64,000 nucleotides of DNA from assembly GCA_041166385.1 (NCBI GenBank), contig JBEEFW010000148.1, forward strand, positions 1 through 64,000, written 5' to 3'. Position 1 is the stretch's first letter, and each line of letters opens with the position of its first letter. Below the pieces are notes generated by a model, which saw nothing but the letters and a program-made list of their open reading frames with translations, made no database searches and was not told the DNA's origin. Below are positions 9,056 to 17,182 of the stretch, one piece after another. The DNA is from DASUCS01 sp041166385. Its GTDB lineage: Bacteria; Actinomycetota; Acidimicrobiia; Acidimicrobiales; JACDCH01. Position numbers and translations under genes: made by a program.

Positions 9056-9801
9056 TGCCCGACCTCGAGTACCAGCCCGACGCCGACTACTTCGACACGA
9101 TGGCGCGGCACGCCCGCACCCATTGGTGGTACGAGGGACGCCGCGAGCTCGTACGCCACACGCTGCGCCGTTTCGCCATACCGGACGGGCGCGTGCTCGA
9201 CGTCGGGTGCGGCACTGGCGACAACATGGAGATGCTCGAGAATGTGAGCGGTGTCGCGGTCGTCGGTACGGATCTCAGTTTCCACGCGTTACGCCGCGCG
9301 GCGCGCGGCCGAACGGAGATTGCGCTCGCCGAGGATCTGCCGGTAGCAGCGGAGACGTGCGGTCTCGTGACGAGCATGGACGTGGTCGAGCACCTCGACG
9401 ACGACCTCGTGGGTCTGCGCGAGTACCGGCGGGTGCTTGCGCAGCAGGGCCTGCTGTTGCTCACGGTGCCCGCGTACCAGTGGTTGTGGAGCGAGCACGA
9501 TGTGCGGGCGGCGCACCGTCGTCGCTACCGGGTCGGCGGCCTCAGGTCCGTCGTCGAGGCCGCGGGCTTCGAGGTGCTCCACACGACGTACTACAACTCG
9601 TTCCTCGTCCCGCCTGCGGCGTTGCTCCGCCGGACGCCCTTTCGGCGATTCGTCAAGCAGACCGACGAAGAGGTGGGGAACACGAGTCCGTTCGTGTCGA
9701 AGGTGATGACGGCGTTGACGAAACTCGAACGTCGACTCGCGCTGCGCGGTTCGGTGCCCTTCGGTCTATCGATCCTGCTGGTCGGCCGCCGCCGCGACTA
9801 G
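9055..9801 (+). CDS. Class I SAM-dependent methyltransferase
   Basis: A 248-residue methyltransferase. It starts at the ATG overlapping the previous stop by 1 nt (TGATG). It has HARTHWWYEGRRELVR at the N-terminus, the SAM motif RVLDVGCGTGDNMEML near residue 44, and SMDVVEHLDDD. The WWYEGRR start resembles methyltransferases found beside polyprenyl-linked glycan genes. It ends the run of coupled genes from 4901. Its last 36 bp overlap the 3' end of the convergent aminotransferase gene. An upstream in-frame extension to 8854 is rejected, because it would overlap the preceding methyltransferase. Confidence 0.88.
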   Translation: MPDLEYQPDADYFDTMARHARTHWWYEGRRELVRHTLRRFAIPDGRVLDVGCGTGDNMEMLENVSGVAVVGTDLSFHALRRAARGRTEIALAEDLPVAAETCGLVTSMDVVEHLDDDLVGLREYRRVLAQQGLLLLTVPAYQWLWSEHDVRAAHRRRYRVGGLRSVVEAAGFEVLHTTYYNSFLVPPAALLRRTPFRRFVKQTDEEVGNTSPFVSKVMTALTKLERRLALRGSVPFGLSILLVGRRRD

Positions 9802-10917
9802 TGCGTCGATCTCGTCGCTCGTGTTGTAGCCGTGGGGTGCGATGCGGATGCCGCCGCCGCGTGACCCGAACACGAAGTTCTCGCTCCGCAATCGCGCTGC
9901 GAGCTCATTCGTCGACACGCCTTCGATGAGAAAAGTGACGATCCCGGACCGTCCGTCCGGCGAGCGGTCTGACAACACCCGCACATCGTCGATCCCCGCG
10001 AGCCCGTCGACCAAGTGGTCGCAGAGCCCGTCGACGTGCGACCAGATCGCGTCGACGCCGGCCTCGAGCAGCAACTGCAACGACGCGCCGAGCGCCATCG
10101 TGCCGATCATGTTGAACGACCCCGATTCAAAGCGACGCGCCGAGTCGGCCCACACGAGTTCGAGGTTCTCGTAGTCGCCTCGATGAGTCACTGACGCCCA
10201 CCCCGGCTCGAGCGGACGCAGGCGATCGCGCGCGTGCTCGGCGACGTACAGCACGCCGACGCCCTCCGGACCGAGGAGCCACTTGTAGCCCCCGGCCATC
10301 GCGAAGTCGACGTTCCAATCGGCCAGGGCGGCGGGCAGCAGACCCAAGCCCTGGATGGCGTCGACACAGAGCAGCGCGCCGGCGTCGTGGCTCACGCGGG
10401 CGAGCGCGGCGATGTCCGTCCTCCACCCTCGGCCGTACTGCACCCAGCTCACGGCCACGACCTTCGGTGGCGGCCCGGCCGCCAGCACCCGTTCGAACTC
10501 GGCGATCGGGAGAGCGCCGCCATCCCCGAGCGGATGGACGAGATCGACCTCGACCCCGAGGTCGCGGAGCGCGAGCCACGGATAGACGTTCGACGGAAAT
10601 TCGTGATCGGGGAGGACGACGCGGTCTCCGGGCGCCCACTCCAAGCCCGAGGCGACGAACGCGACTCCCTCCGCCGTGTTCTTGATGAACGCAACGTCGT
10701 TGGTCGGGACGCCCATGAGGGCAGCCGCTGCGTCGCGTGCGGCGTCCTGTCGCACCTCGAGCTCCTCGTAGTCGACCTTGCCCTGCAGCATCGTGCGATC
10801 GACCGCCCACTGTGCCGCGTCTGCGGCGACGCGAGGGATCGGCGAGATCCCCGCGTGGTCGAAGTACCGGTAGTGCTCGACGACGGGAAACTGATCGCGC
10901 GGCAGCGGCGTGGTCAC
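9766..10917 (-). CDS. Class V-fold PLP aminotransferase
   Basis: A 383-residue protein of the cysteine desulfurase / kynureninase-like fold. The PLP lysine is in AMAGGYKWLLGPEGVGV, the helix before it reads CVDAIQGLG, and the C-terminus ends with RIAPHGYNTSDEID. Lengths and motifs suit an isopenicillin-N epimerase-like or aminotransferase V enzyme; the substrate is unknown. It is translationally coupled to the Lrp regulator upstream (GTGA overlap) and divergent from hppD. A link to tyrosine/aromatic amino acid breakdown is therefore possible but not proven. Confidence 0.87.
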   Translation of the reverse strand: MTTPLPRDQFPVVEHYRYFDHAGISPIPRVAADAAQWAVDRTMLQGKVDYEELEVRQDAARDAAAALMGVPTNDVAFIKNTAEGVAFVASGLEWAPGDRVVLPDHEFPSNVYPWLALRDLGVEVDLVHPLGDGGALPIAEFERVLAAGPPPKVVAVSWVQYGRGWRTDIAALARVSHDAGALLCVDAIQGLGLLPAALADWNVDFAMAGGYKWLLGPEGVGVLYVAEHARDRLRPLEPGWASVTHRGDYENLELVWADSARRFESGSFNMIGTMALGASLQLLLEAGVDAIWSHVDGLCDHLVDGLAGIDDVRVLSDRSPDGRSGIVTFLIEGVSTNELAARLRSENFVFGSRGGGIRIAPHGYNTSDEIDALVAAAADQQDR

Positions 10918-11387
10918 GGGGCGAGTTGCGCGACGAGCGGCAGGACGCGATGGCCGAGCTGTTCGGTCAATGCGATCTGCGTCGTCGTGCGCATGATGCC
11001 GTTCACGTCGAGGATTCCGTTGATGACGTCCTGCAGATGCTCGTTGGTCCGCGCGACGACCCGGCAGTGCAAGTCGCCTGGACCGGTCGTGGCGTGGGCC
11101 TCGAGCACCTCGGGGATACCGGCGAGATGCGCGGTCACGTCGACGAGCCGCCCCTGTGCGATCTCGAGGGTGACGAACGCGAGGACGTTGTACCCGATCA
11201 CCCGTAGGTCGAGGTCAGGGCCGAACCCGGTGATGACCCCGCGGTCTTGCAGCTTGTCGAGGCGGGCTTGCACCGTTCCTCTCGCCACTTTCAGCCGGCG
11301 GGCCAGCTCCATGATCCCGGCGCGGGGCGCCGCCGCGAGCGTGAGGATGAGGCGGGCGTCGAGGTCGTCGATCCCAGTGGGCAACAT
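10914..11387 (-). CDS. Lrp/AsnC family transcriptional regulator
   Basis: The 157-residue protein starts DDLDARLILTLAAAPRAG, with a winged helix-turn-helix at residues 6-60 (ARRLKVARGTVQARLDKL). A C-terminal RAM ligand-binding domain follows (residues 65-150). ATG 11387 was chosen over a longer upstream frame because it begins exactly at the family N-terminus and has a leaderless -10 box. Lrp proteins bind amino acids. Being divergent from 4-hydroxyphenylpyruvate dioxygenase, it is a likely regulator of that gene, as in other bacteria where an Lrp protein sits beside hpd. Its stop overlaps the aminotransferase start. Confidence 0.93.
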   Translation of the reverse strand: MLPTGIDDLDARLILTLAAAPRAGIMELARRLKVARGTVQARLDKLQDRGVITGFGPDLDLRVIGYNVLAFVTLEIAQGRLVDVTAHLAGIPEVLEAHATTGPGDLHCRVVARTNEHLQDVINGILDVNGIMRTTTQIALTEQLGHRVLPLVAQLAP

Positions 11388-11391
11388 GTGT

Positions 11392-11413
11392 GGCACCGTA
11401 CTGCAGCGGTGCC
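11392..11413. promoter_or_regulatory. Inverted repeat over lrp -10 box, candidate operator
   Basis: Perfect 7-bp arms GGCACCG and CGGTGCC are separated by TACTGCAG. The left arm overlaps the minus-strand TACGGT (11395-11400), which sits 7 nt before the lrp ATG. The placement would suit autoregulation by the Lrp protein, or a hairpin if transcription begins further upstream. Confidence 0.4.
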
Positions 11414-11513
11414 GTGGCGGTAGGCAAAGTGTCCAGGCCTGTACGAGAGCGTTGACGGATCGGTCCGAGATGCCTTGACTACGCAGTACAGATCGCCCTC
11501 TCGGAGAGAGCTC

Positions 11514-12635
11514 ATGACCGTTACCCAACCGATCGTTGCGCCGCCCCGACTCGGGGGCATTGATCATCTCGAGTGGTGGGTGGGCAATGCCCGGGCGTTC
11601 GCCGGTTTCCTGGCCGCCGCCTTCGGCTTCGAGCCCGTCGCCCACGCCGGACCGGAAACCGGACGACGCGATCGCGTCTCGTACTTGCTGCAGCAGGGCG
11701 ACGTGCGTTTTCTCGTGACGGGTGGGCTCACGCCGGACTCGCCGGTGGCGGAGCACGTGCGCATGCACGGCGACGGCATCCGCGACATCGCCTTTCTCGT
11801 CGACGACGTCGACGCCGCGTACGACGCGGCGCTCGCTCGCGGCGCGACCTCGTTCCGCCCACCGATCGACGACGTCGACGAGACAGGCAACGGCACCATC
11901 CGTCATGCGGCGATCGCCACCTACGGCGAGACCGTGCACACGTTCCTCGACCGTTCGCGTTACGAGGGACCGTTTGCTCCGCAGTTCGAGCGTTCGCCGC
12001 TGCTGAACCCGGTGGGCGCCGCGGTCGGTATCGAGCGAATCGACCACGTCGTCGCGAACGTCGAACTCGGCACGCTGAACGAGTGGGTCGAGTACTACGA
12101 GAAGGTGCTCGGCTTCGACCAACTGGTGCACTTCAGTGACGAGGCCATCTCGACGGAGTACTCGGCGCTCATGTCGACCGTGGTGTGGAATCACGACCGC
12201 ATCGTGCTGCCGATCAACGAGCCGGCATCGGGTCGCCGGAAGAGCCAGATCGAGGAGTACCTCGACTACTACGGCTCACCGGGTGTGCAACACATCGCGC
12301 TGCGCACGTCGGACATCATCGCCTCGGTGCGCGCGTTACGCGACCGAGGGGTGCGGTTCCTCGATGTGCCGGTCACGTACTACGACGAGGCCCGCGAGCG
12401 CATGGGCGACATGGGAACCGAGTTGCCGTGGGAGCGACTGGCCGAGCTCGGCATCCTCGTCGACCGTGACCAGGACGGGTTCCTTTTGCAGGTGTTCACG
12501 GAGACGCTCACCGACCGGCCGACGGTGTTCTTCGAGATCATCCAACGCGAAGGGGCCAAAGGATTCGGCGAGGGCAACTTCAAGGCGCTCTTCCAGGCGA
12601 TCGAGCGAGAACAAGAACGCCGCGGGAATCTGTAA
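11514..12635 (+). CDS. hppD: 4-hydroxyphenylpyruvate dioxygenase
   Basis: A 373-residue non-haem iron dioxygenase that turns 4-hydroxyphenylpyruvate into homogentisate in tyrosine breakdown. It has two vicinal-oxygen-chelate domains. The iron ligands read from the sequence are His178 (RIDHVVANVE), His260 (VQHIALRT) and Glu330 (LLQVFTE), followed by the closing-helix FFEIIQR and GFGEGNFKALF. ATG 11514 has GGAGAGAG just upstream and begins MTVTQP; a longer TTG start at 11475 is less likely. Homogentisate dioxygenase is not in this window. Divergent from the Lrp gene, which probably controls it. Confidence 0.95.
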   Translation: MTVTQPIVAPPRLGGIDHLEWWVGNARAFAGFLAAAFGFEPVAHAGPETGRRDRVSYLLQQGDVRFLVTGGLTPDSPVAEHVRMHGDGIRDIAFLVDDVDAAYDAALARGATSFRPPIDDVDETGNGTIRHAAIATYGETVHTFLDRSRYEGPFAPQFERSPLLNPVGAAVGIERIDHVVANVELGTLNEWVEYYEKVLGFDQLVHFSDEAISTEYSALMSTVVWNHDRIVLPINEPASGRRKSQIEEYLDYYGSPGVQHIALRTSDIIASVRALRDRGVRFLDVPVTYYDEARERMGDMGTELPWERLAELGILVDRDQDGFLLQVFTETLTDRPTVFFEIIQREGAKGFGEGNFKALFQAIEREQERRGNL

Positions 12636-12640
12636 ACCCG

Positions 12641-12646
12641 TACTCT
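12641..12646 (+). promoter_or_regulatory. -10 box, leaderless promoter of beta-helix gene
   Basis: TACTCT lies 7 nt before GTG 12654, matching the TANNNT pattern. It would give the secreted protein its own promoter just after hppD. Confidence 0.4.
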
Positions 12647-12653
12647 TCTCCAA

Positions 12654-13955
12654 GTGCCTCGCGATCGACGCCGCAGCCTGTGGGTGGTCGTGCTGGCGTT
12701 CGTGGTGCTGGCCCCGTTCGTCGCGGTGAACGTCGCGGCAAGTGCCGCGCCATCGAGCCAGGTGGGCAGACGATCCACGACGACGCGCCCGAAGCGGACG
12801 ACGACGACGAAGCCGCCACGGACCACAACCACGACGACCACGACGACCACGACGACGAACCTGAATCCGTCGACGTACAAGGTGCCGGCGGGCATCGCCG
12901 GCGACTGCTCGACGGACGTGACGCCCGCGCTGCTCGCGTGGATCGCGTCGGTGCCAGACAACTCGGTGCTGCAGTTCGGCACCAACGCGTGTTACGAGAT
13001 CGAGAACGTCCTCTTGATCATTGGCCGCCACCGCCTCACGTTCTTCGGGAATGGCGCCACGTTCATGGCGAAGACCGACGGGACCGGTCAACCCCGGCCC
13101 ACCGGAGTGACCGATACGAACTGGCCGCGGCGCCGCGCCCATTGGTGGATCAAGGAGTCGACCGACATCATGCTGTCGAGCATGACGATCGTCGGCGCCA
13201 ACCCGTACACCAGCCTGGTCGATGCGCAGTACAACCCGAACTACGAGGTGCAGTCCGGCGTCGTGGTGAACGGATCGACAGGTGTGATGATCGTCGACTC
13301 GACGATCTCGAAAGTGTGGGGCGACTTCGTCACGGTCGAGAACGACTCCAGCAACGTGACGATCCGCAACAACCGGATGACGACGACCGGTCGCCAGGGG
13401 ATAGCCATCACGAAGGCGTCACACGTCCTCATCGACGGCAACACGATGGACGACGTCAGGTGGGGCATGTTCGACATCGAGCCAAACTCGGCGTCCGGTG
13501 TTGTCGACGACGTCCGCATCGTCAACAACGTGTCGGGCAACGCTCGGTGGATATGGCTCGCGAGCTGGGGGCCGAGCACATTGGTGAGCAACATCGTCGC
13601 CGAGCACAACACCGTCACTGGCCGGAGCCTCACGCTGGTGTACGTGAACAACACCACGCCGGCGGCGGGACTGCGCGGTCCGATCAGCATCGCCTACAAC
13701 GACTTCAAGCTCACGCCCGGGTGGCTCGCGGCGTTCGAGCTGGTCGGGGCCAAGCAGATCTCGATTCACGACAACATCGTCCGGCCGGTCCCGACGACGA
13801 CGATGACGATGGTCCACGCGTCACACTCGGATCAGCTCCGGGTGCACCACAACGACTTCACCGGCGCGGCCAAGATCCTCGACCAGGGCGACACGCCCAC
13901 CTGGTGCGAAGCCGACAACCTGCCGGCCGCGCTGTCGCAGAACAAGCCCTGCTGA
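12654..13955 (+). CDS. Secreted right-handed beta-helix protein
   Basis: A 433-residue exported protein. The N-terminus has Arg residues then a hydrophobic signal segment (about residues 9-30). A low-complexity Thr/Lys/Pro linker follows (about residues 40-75) with a run of 12 threonines, probably a cell-wall spacer or glycosylation site. The rest has the pattern of parallel beta-helix (pectate-lyase-like) repeats: short strands such as VVVNGSTGVMIVDSTI, NVTIRNNRM and HVLIDGNTM recur at about 22-30 residues. Such proteins bind or cleave polysaccharides, but no catalytic set is evident. It ends with a Cys pair region, WCEADN...KPC. Confidence 0.8.
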   Translation: MPRDRRRSLWVVVLAFVVLAPFVAVNVAASAAPSSQVGRRSTTTRPKRTTTTKPPRTTTTTTTTTTTTNLNPSTYKVPAGIAGDCSTDVTPALLAWIASVPDNSVLQFGTNACYEIENVLLIIGRHRLTFFGNGATFMAKTDGTGQPRPTGVTDTNWPRRRAHWWIKESTDIMLSSMTIVGANPYTSLVDAQYNPNYEVQSGVVVNGSTGVMIVDSTISKVWGDFVTVENDSSNVTIRNNRMTTTGRQGIAITKASHVLIDGNTMDDVRWGMFDIEPNSASGVVDDVRIVNNVSGNARWIWLASWGPSTLVSNIVAEHNTVTGRSLTLVYVNNTTPAAGLRGPISIAYNDFKLTPGWLAAFELVGAKQISIHDNIVRPVPTTTMTMVHASHSDQLRVHHNDFTGAAKILDQGDTPTWCEADNLPAALSQNKPC

Positions 13956-13982
13956 CCGCGCTAGCCTTGGCGACCCACCCAG

Positions 13983-14059
13983 GGGCGATTGGCTCAGCCT
14001 GGTAGAGCGCTTCCTCGACACGGAAGAGGCCGGGGGTTCAAGTCCCTCATCGCCCACCA
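13983..14059 (+). tRNA. tRNA-Val (GAC), with C33
   Basis: A full cloverleaf is present: acceptor GGGCGAT/ATCGCCC, D stem GCTC/GAGC with the GG of the D loop, anticodon stem CTTCC/GGAAG, a 5-nt variable loop, and T stem GGGGG/CCCTC with loop TTCAAGT. The discriminator is A, followed by an encoded CCA. The anticodon loop reads TCGACAC, so the anticodon is GAC (Val) and position 33 is C instead of the near-universal U. The usual actinobacterial loop would be CTGACAC, so bases 32 and 33 look swapped. Confidence 0.93.
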
Positions 14060-14074
14060 CCGACGACACCTTCG

Positions 14075-14080
14075 TAGGAT
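14075..14080 (+). promoter_or_regulatory. -10 box, leaderless promoter of hydrolase gene
   Basis: TAGGAT lies exactly 6 nt before ATG 14087. There is no ribosome site, so a leaderless mRNA is likely. It sits just after the tRNA gene. Confidence 0.5.
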
Positions 14081-14086
14081 GCGCGG

Positions 14087-14914
14087 ATGGCTACGGCGCA
14101 GAACGGTGATGTCGAGATCTACTACGAGTCGTTCGGGGATCCTGGCGATCCGACGCTCGTCCTGATCAACGGCCTCGGGTCGCAATGCATCAACTATCCC
14201 GTCGAATGGTGCGAGCTCTTCGTCGGCGAGGGCTATCGGGTCATCCGCCTCGACAACCGTGATGTCGGGCTGTCGTCCAAGCTCGACGGCGTGCCGTACA
14301 CGCCGAGCGACATGGCCAACGACGTCATCGCCGTTGTCGACGCGGAAGGCGTGGGCCGAGCACATGTGATGGGGCTGTCGATGGGCGGGATGATCGTGCA
14401 GCAGCTTGCGATCGATCACGCCGATCGCTTGCTGACGATGACGTCTGTCATGTCGCGCACTGGTGAGCCCGGGTTCGGGGACAGCACGCCAGAGGCACTT
14501 GCGTTCCTGACGGGACCGCCGGCCACGTCGCGGGACGAGTACATCGAGAGTCACGTCGCTGCGCTGAAGGTGTACGGGTCGAAGCCGGAATGGCTCGACG
14601 ACGACGTCAGCCGGGCGCGAGCGGCCGCCGCGTACGACCGCTGTTTCTGCCCTGAAGGCATCGGCCGGCAGATGCAAGCCGTCATGGCCGGGGGCTCGCG
14701 CGACGAAGGGCTGCGGAACGTGCGGCTCCCTGCGCTCGTGCTCCATGGCAGCCGAGACACCCTCATCGACCCGAGCGGCGGACGGCACACCGCCGAAGTC
14801 ATCCCGAACGCTCGTTTCGTCGAGATCGAGGGGATGGGCCACGACTACCCACCCGCGGTCTGGAAGGAGTGGGTCTCGATCTGGTCGGGGTTCGTCAGCG
14901 ACGCAAACGACTGA
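14087..14914 (+). CDS. Alpha/beta hydrolase
   Basis: A 275-residue alpha/beta hydrolase. The oxyanion/core strand is LVLINGLGSQ and the nucleophile elbow is GLSMGGMIVQQ (Ser). A late acid residue lies in LHGSRDTLIDPSGG and the catalytic His in GMGHDYPPAVW. It resembles esterase/aromatic-hydrolase-like members; the substrate is unknown. ATG 14087 follows a TAGGAT box by 6 nt. Its last 70 bp overlap the 3' end of the convergent membrane-protein gene at 14845-15459. Confidence 0.88.
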   Translation: MATAQNGDVEIYYESFGDPGDPTLVLINGLGSQCINYPVEWCELFVGEGYRVIRLDNRDVGLSSKLDGVPYTPSDMANDVIAVVDAEGVGRAHVMGLSMGGMIVQQLAIDHADRLLTMTSVMSRTGEPGFGDSTPEALAFLTGPPATSRDEYIESHVAALKVYGSKPEWLDDDVSRARAAAAYDRCFCPEGIGRQMQAVMAGGSRDEGLRNVRLPALVLHGSRDTLIDPSGGRHTAEVIPNARFVEIEGMGHDYPPAVWKEWVSIWSGFVSDAND

Positions 14915-15459
14915 CGAGCGTCGGCACGGGCGATCCACGCGAGCCATCCCATCGCGAGGGCCAGCATGGCTCGCTCGACGAGGCCGTAGACCGGTGAGCC
15001 CCACGCGTACCTGAAGGCGAATGCCGTCGCACAGGTGAGCACGGCACACGGGAGCGACCCGCGACGCGCAGCGAGTCGAGGCGACCGAACGCCGACGATC
15101 GTCATCGCCGTGATGATCGCGATACCGCCGATGATCGTGGCATCGACGTGGATCTGGCTGGCGAGTGTGTGCGTTCCGTCCGAAGGATCTTTCGGGGCGA
15201 GGCCTGCGATCACCGCTGTCACTCCATACACGCCCGTGAGCCGAGCAACGAGCAGGCTCTGGAACGACCGCGTCCCGAGCAGCACGAGTACGCCGTACGA
15301 CACGAAGCCCAGCGCGGCGAGCAGCGCAAACGCCTGACCGGGCGACGCCATCCGGCTGACTGTGTCGCGAGCCTGGCTGTATCCGGGAGTGATCGCGCCG
15401 AGGACCACGATCGTGGTGACGAGCACAACGACGCTCGCGTCCACCCACCGCGACCTCAT
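14845..15459 (-). CDS. DUF998-like membrane protein
   Basis: A 204-residue protein with about six hydrophobic helices. The opening VDASVVVLVTTIVVLGAITPGY, cut here into VDASVVVLVTTI and VVLGAITPGY, then RMASPG, and SQIHVDATIIGG with a conserved-looking His-x-Asp, fit the DUF998 family of unknown function. ATG 15459 was chosen because it overlaps the upstream gene's stop by 1 nt (TGATG) and begins just before the first helix. The last ~23 residues are encoded antisense to the hydrolase gene and may be a read-through tail. Probably co-transcribed with 15459-16052. Confidence 0.72.
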   Translation of the reverse strand: MRSRWVDASVVVLVTTIVVLGAITPGYSQARDTVSRMASPGQAFALLAALGFVSYGVLVLLGTRSFQSLLVARLTGVYGVTAVIAGLAPKDPSDGTHTLASQIHVDATIIGGIAIITAMTIVGVRSPRLAARRGSLPCAVLTCATAFAFRYAWGSPVYGLVERAMLALAMGWLAWIARADARQSFASLTNPDQIETHSFQTAGG

Positions 15460-16052
15460 CAGAGCTCGACCTGCTTGCCCGAGCGGGTCAACCAGCGGGC
15501 GGCGGCCAGCGCGCCGAGCGTGTTCGACACGAGGTCCCAGCCAGTGTTGTTGTACCCGCCGACGTGAGCGCCATGGTTGGCGATCGTCGTGAGGAACTCG
15601 ACCGTCTCGTTGATGGCGCCGAGCCCGAGCCCGGCCAGTACGGAGACCGTGACGATGTCCCGTCGCGCGACGGGATCGTCCGATCGCGGCATGAGTAGAT
15701 GCCACAACACGAGCGTGCCGATGAACACGCCGGACGAGTGGACGAGGTGGTCGTACTGCAAGACCGGCGTCCCGAGGTAGGCGTTGTAGAGCACGTCATC
15801 ACCGACGTTGAGCAATCCACCCGCGAGGTGGGCCACGGCGAGGCCGGCGAGGGCCAGCGTGAGCGCCGGGGGCAACGCCCTGCGCAGGTGCGCTCCGAGC
15901 ACGACCGCAACTGCCGTCACACCGAACAGGTACGAAACGGTGCTCGGGGAGTTCGTGACGAAGCCGAGGATGCCGAAGCCGGTCAGGGCGACGCCGAGGA
16001 CTCCGAGCGCGACCCGTGTGGCCTCGTCGGAGCGCGTGGTGGTGGTGTGCAT
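15459..16052 (-). CDS. YjdF/DUF2238-like membrane protein
   Basis: A 197-residue polytopic protein with about six helices. It has conserved polar groups in the membrane: LQYDHLVHSSGVF, GAINETVEFL, and YNNTGWDLVSNTLGA. These match my recollection of the DUF2238 / YjdF inner-membrane family, whose function is unknown. The start ATG 16052 is preferred over one 12 codons upstream because it lies nearer the first helix. It is coupled to the DUF998-like gene downstream, so the pair may work together in the membrane. Confidence 0.75.
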   Translation of the reverse strand: MHTTTTRSDEATRVALGVLGVALTGFGILGFVTNSPSTVSYLFGVTAVAVVLGAHLRRALPPALTLALAGLAVAHLAGGLLNVGDDVLYNAYLGTPVLQYDHLVHSSGVFIGTLVLWHLLMPRSDDPVARRDIVTVSVLAGLGLGAINETVEFLTTIANHGAHVGGYNNTGWDLVSNTLGALAAARWLTRSGKQVEL

Positions 16053-16141
16053 GCTGCGACGATGAGGCCTCGGAGCCCGAACGACCATCCGGGATGCCCC
16101 TCAATCGGCGGTGGGGGAGCCGCCACTAACGTGCCACGGTC

Positions 16142-17182
16142 ATGTCGGCGAACGATCAGCCGGTGCCAGCGGAGGTCGTCGTCACCGGCGCGAACGGCTG
16201 GCTCGGCCAGAACCTCGTACGCGCCCTCGCGCCGACGCGCGAGCGCGTGCGCTGCCTCGTGCGTACGGCGGACGATGCATCGCTGCTCTCCGTCGTCGGC
16301 CCTTCGGTGGAGCCCATCGTCGGTGACGTGCGCGATCCCGCCGCGCTCGACCGGCTGTTCGAGGGCATCGGGCCGGCGTCGGTGTTCCACGCCGCAGGTG
16401 TGATCCATCCGACGGCCAAGGTGCGAGAGCTGTTCGACGTCAACGTCGGGGGTACGCAGCTCGCGCTCGACCGGGCCCGGCGCGCCACTGCGGTGCGCTT
16501 CATCCACGTGTCGTCGAACTCGCCCTTCGGCACGAACGCCAGACCAACCGATCGGTTCACCGAGGAATCGCCCTTCGATCCCTACCTCGGCTACGGCCAG
16601 TCGAAGCTCGAGGCCGAGCAGGTCGTGCAGCGCAGCTTCGAGCACGGCGACCTTGCGACGGTGATCGTTCGGCCACCGTGGTTCTACGGCCCGTACCAAC
16701 CGGCCCGGCAGACACAGTTCCTGGCGGCCATCAGCAAGGGACGGTTCCCGTTGGTCGGCGACGGGACACAACAGCGGTCGATGGTGTTCACCGGCAACCT
16801 GGTGCACGGCATGCTCCGCGCCGAAGTGGCGGCGACCGCGCCAGGCAAGGCGTATTGGATCGCCGATGCCGAGCCGTACGAGTTGCGCACGATTCTCGAC
16901 ACGATCAAACGGGCGCTGGAGGCCGAGGGTCTCCCGGTGACGAGCCGAAAGCCGCCGACGATGCCGAGGATCGGCGCGCGATTGGCGGAGAGCGTCGACC
17001 GATTCGTGCAAGCGCGCGGCCGTTATGTGCAGGCCGTCCATGTCCTGGGCGAGCTGAATCACACGATTGCGTGCGACATCTCGCGCGCGCGAGATGAGAT
17101 CGGCTACGAACCGACGACCGCGCTGTTCGACGGGATGCGTGAGGCGATTCGCTGGTCGCGCGCGAACGGAGACGCGTTCTGA
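16142..17182 (+). CDS. NAD-dependent epimerase/dehydratase (extended SDR)
   Basis: A 346-residue extended SDR. The NAD motif VTGANGWLGQNLVRAL is near residue 12, the catalytic Tyr/Lys are in YLGYGQSKLEAE, and VIVRPPWFYGPYQPARQT is the typical post-catalytic block. It may act on a nucleotide sugar or a steroid-like substrate; sequence alone does not say. Its stop overlaps the ATG of the next epimerase. It starts a four-gene run (epimerase, epimerase, LLM oxidoreductase, selenoprotein). Confidence 0.88.
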   Translation: MSANDQPVPAEVVVTGANGWLGQNLVRALAPTRERVRCLVRTADDASLLSVVGPSVEPIVGDVRDPAALDRLFEGIGPASVFHAAGVIHPTAKVRELFDVNVGGTQLALDRARRATAVRFIHVSSNSPFGTNARPTDRFTEESPFDPYLGYGQSKLEAEQVVQRSFEHGDLATVIVRPPWFYGPYQPARQTQFLAAISKGRFPLVGDGTQQRSMVFTGNLVHGMLRAEVAATAPGKAYWIADAEPYELRTILDTIKRALEAEGLPVTSRKPPTMPRIGARLAESVDRFVQARGRYVQAVHVLGELNHTIACDISRARDEIGYEPTTALFDGMREAIRWSRANGDAF

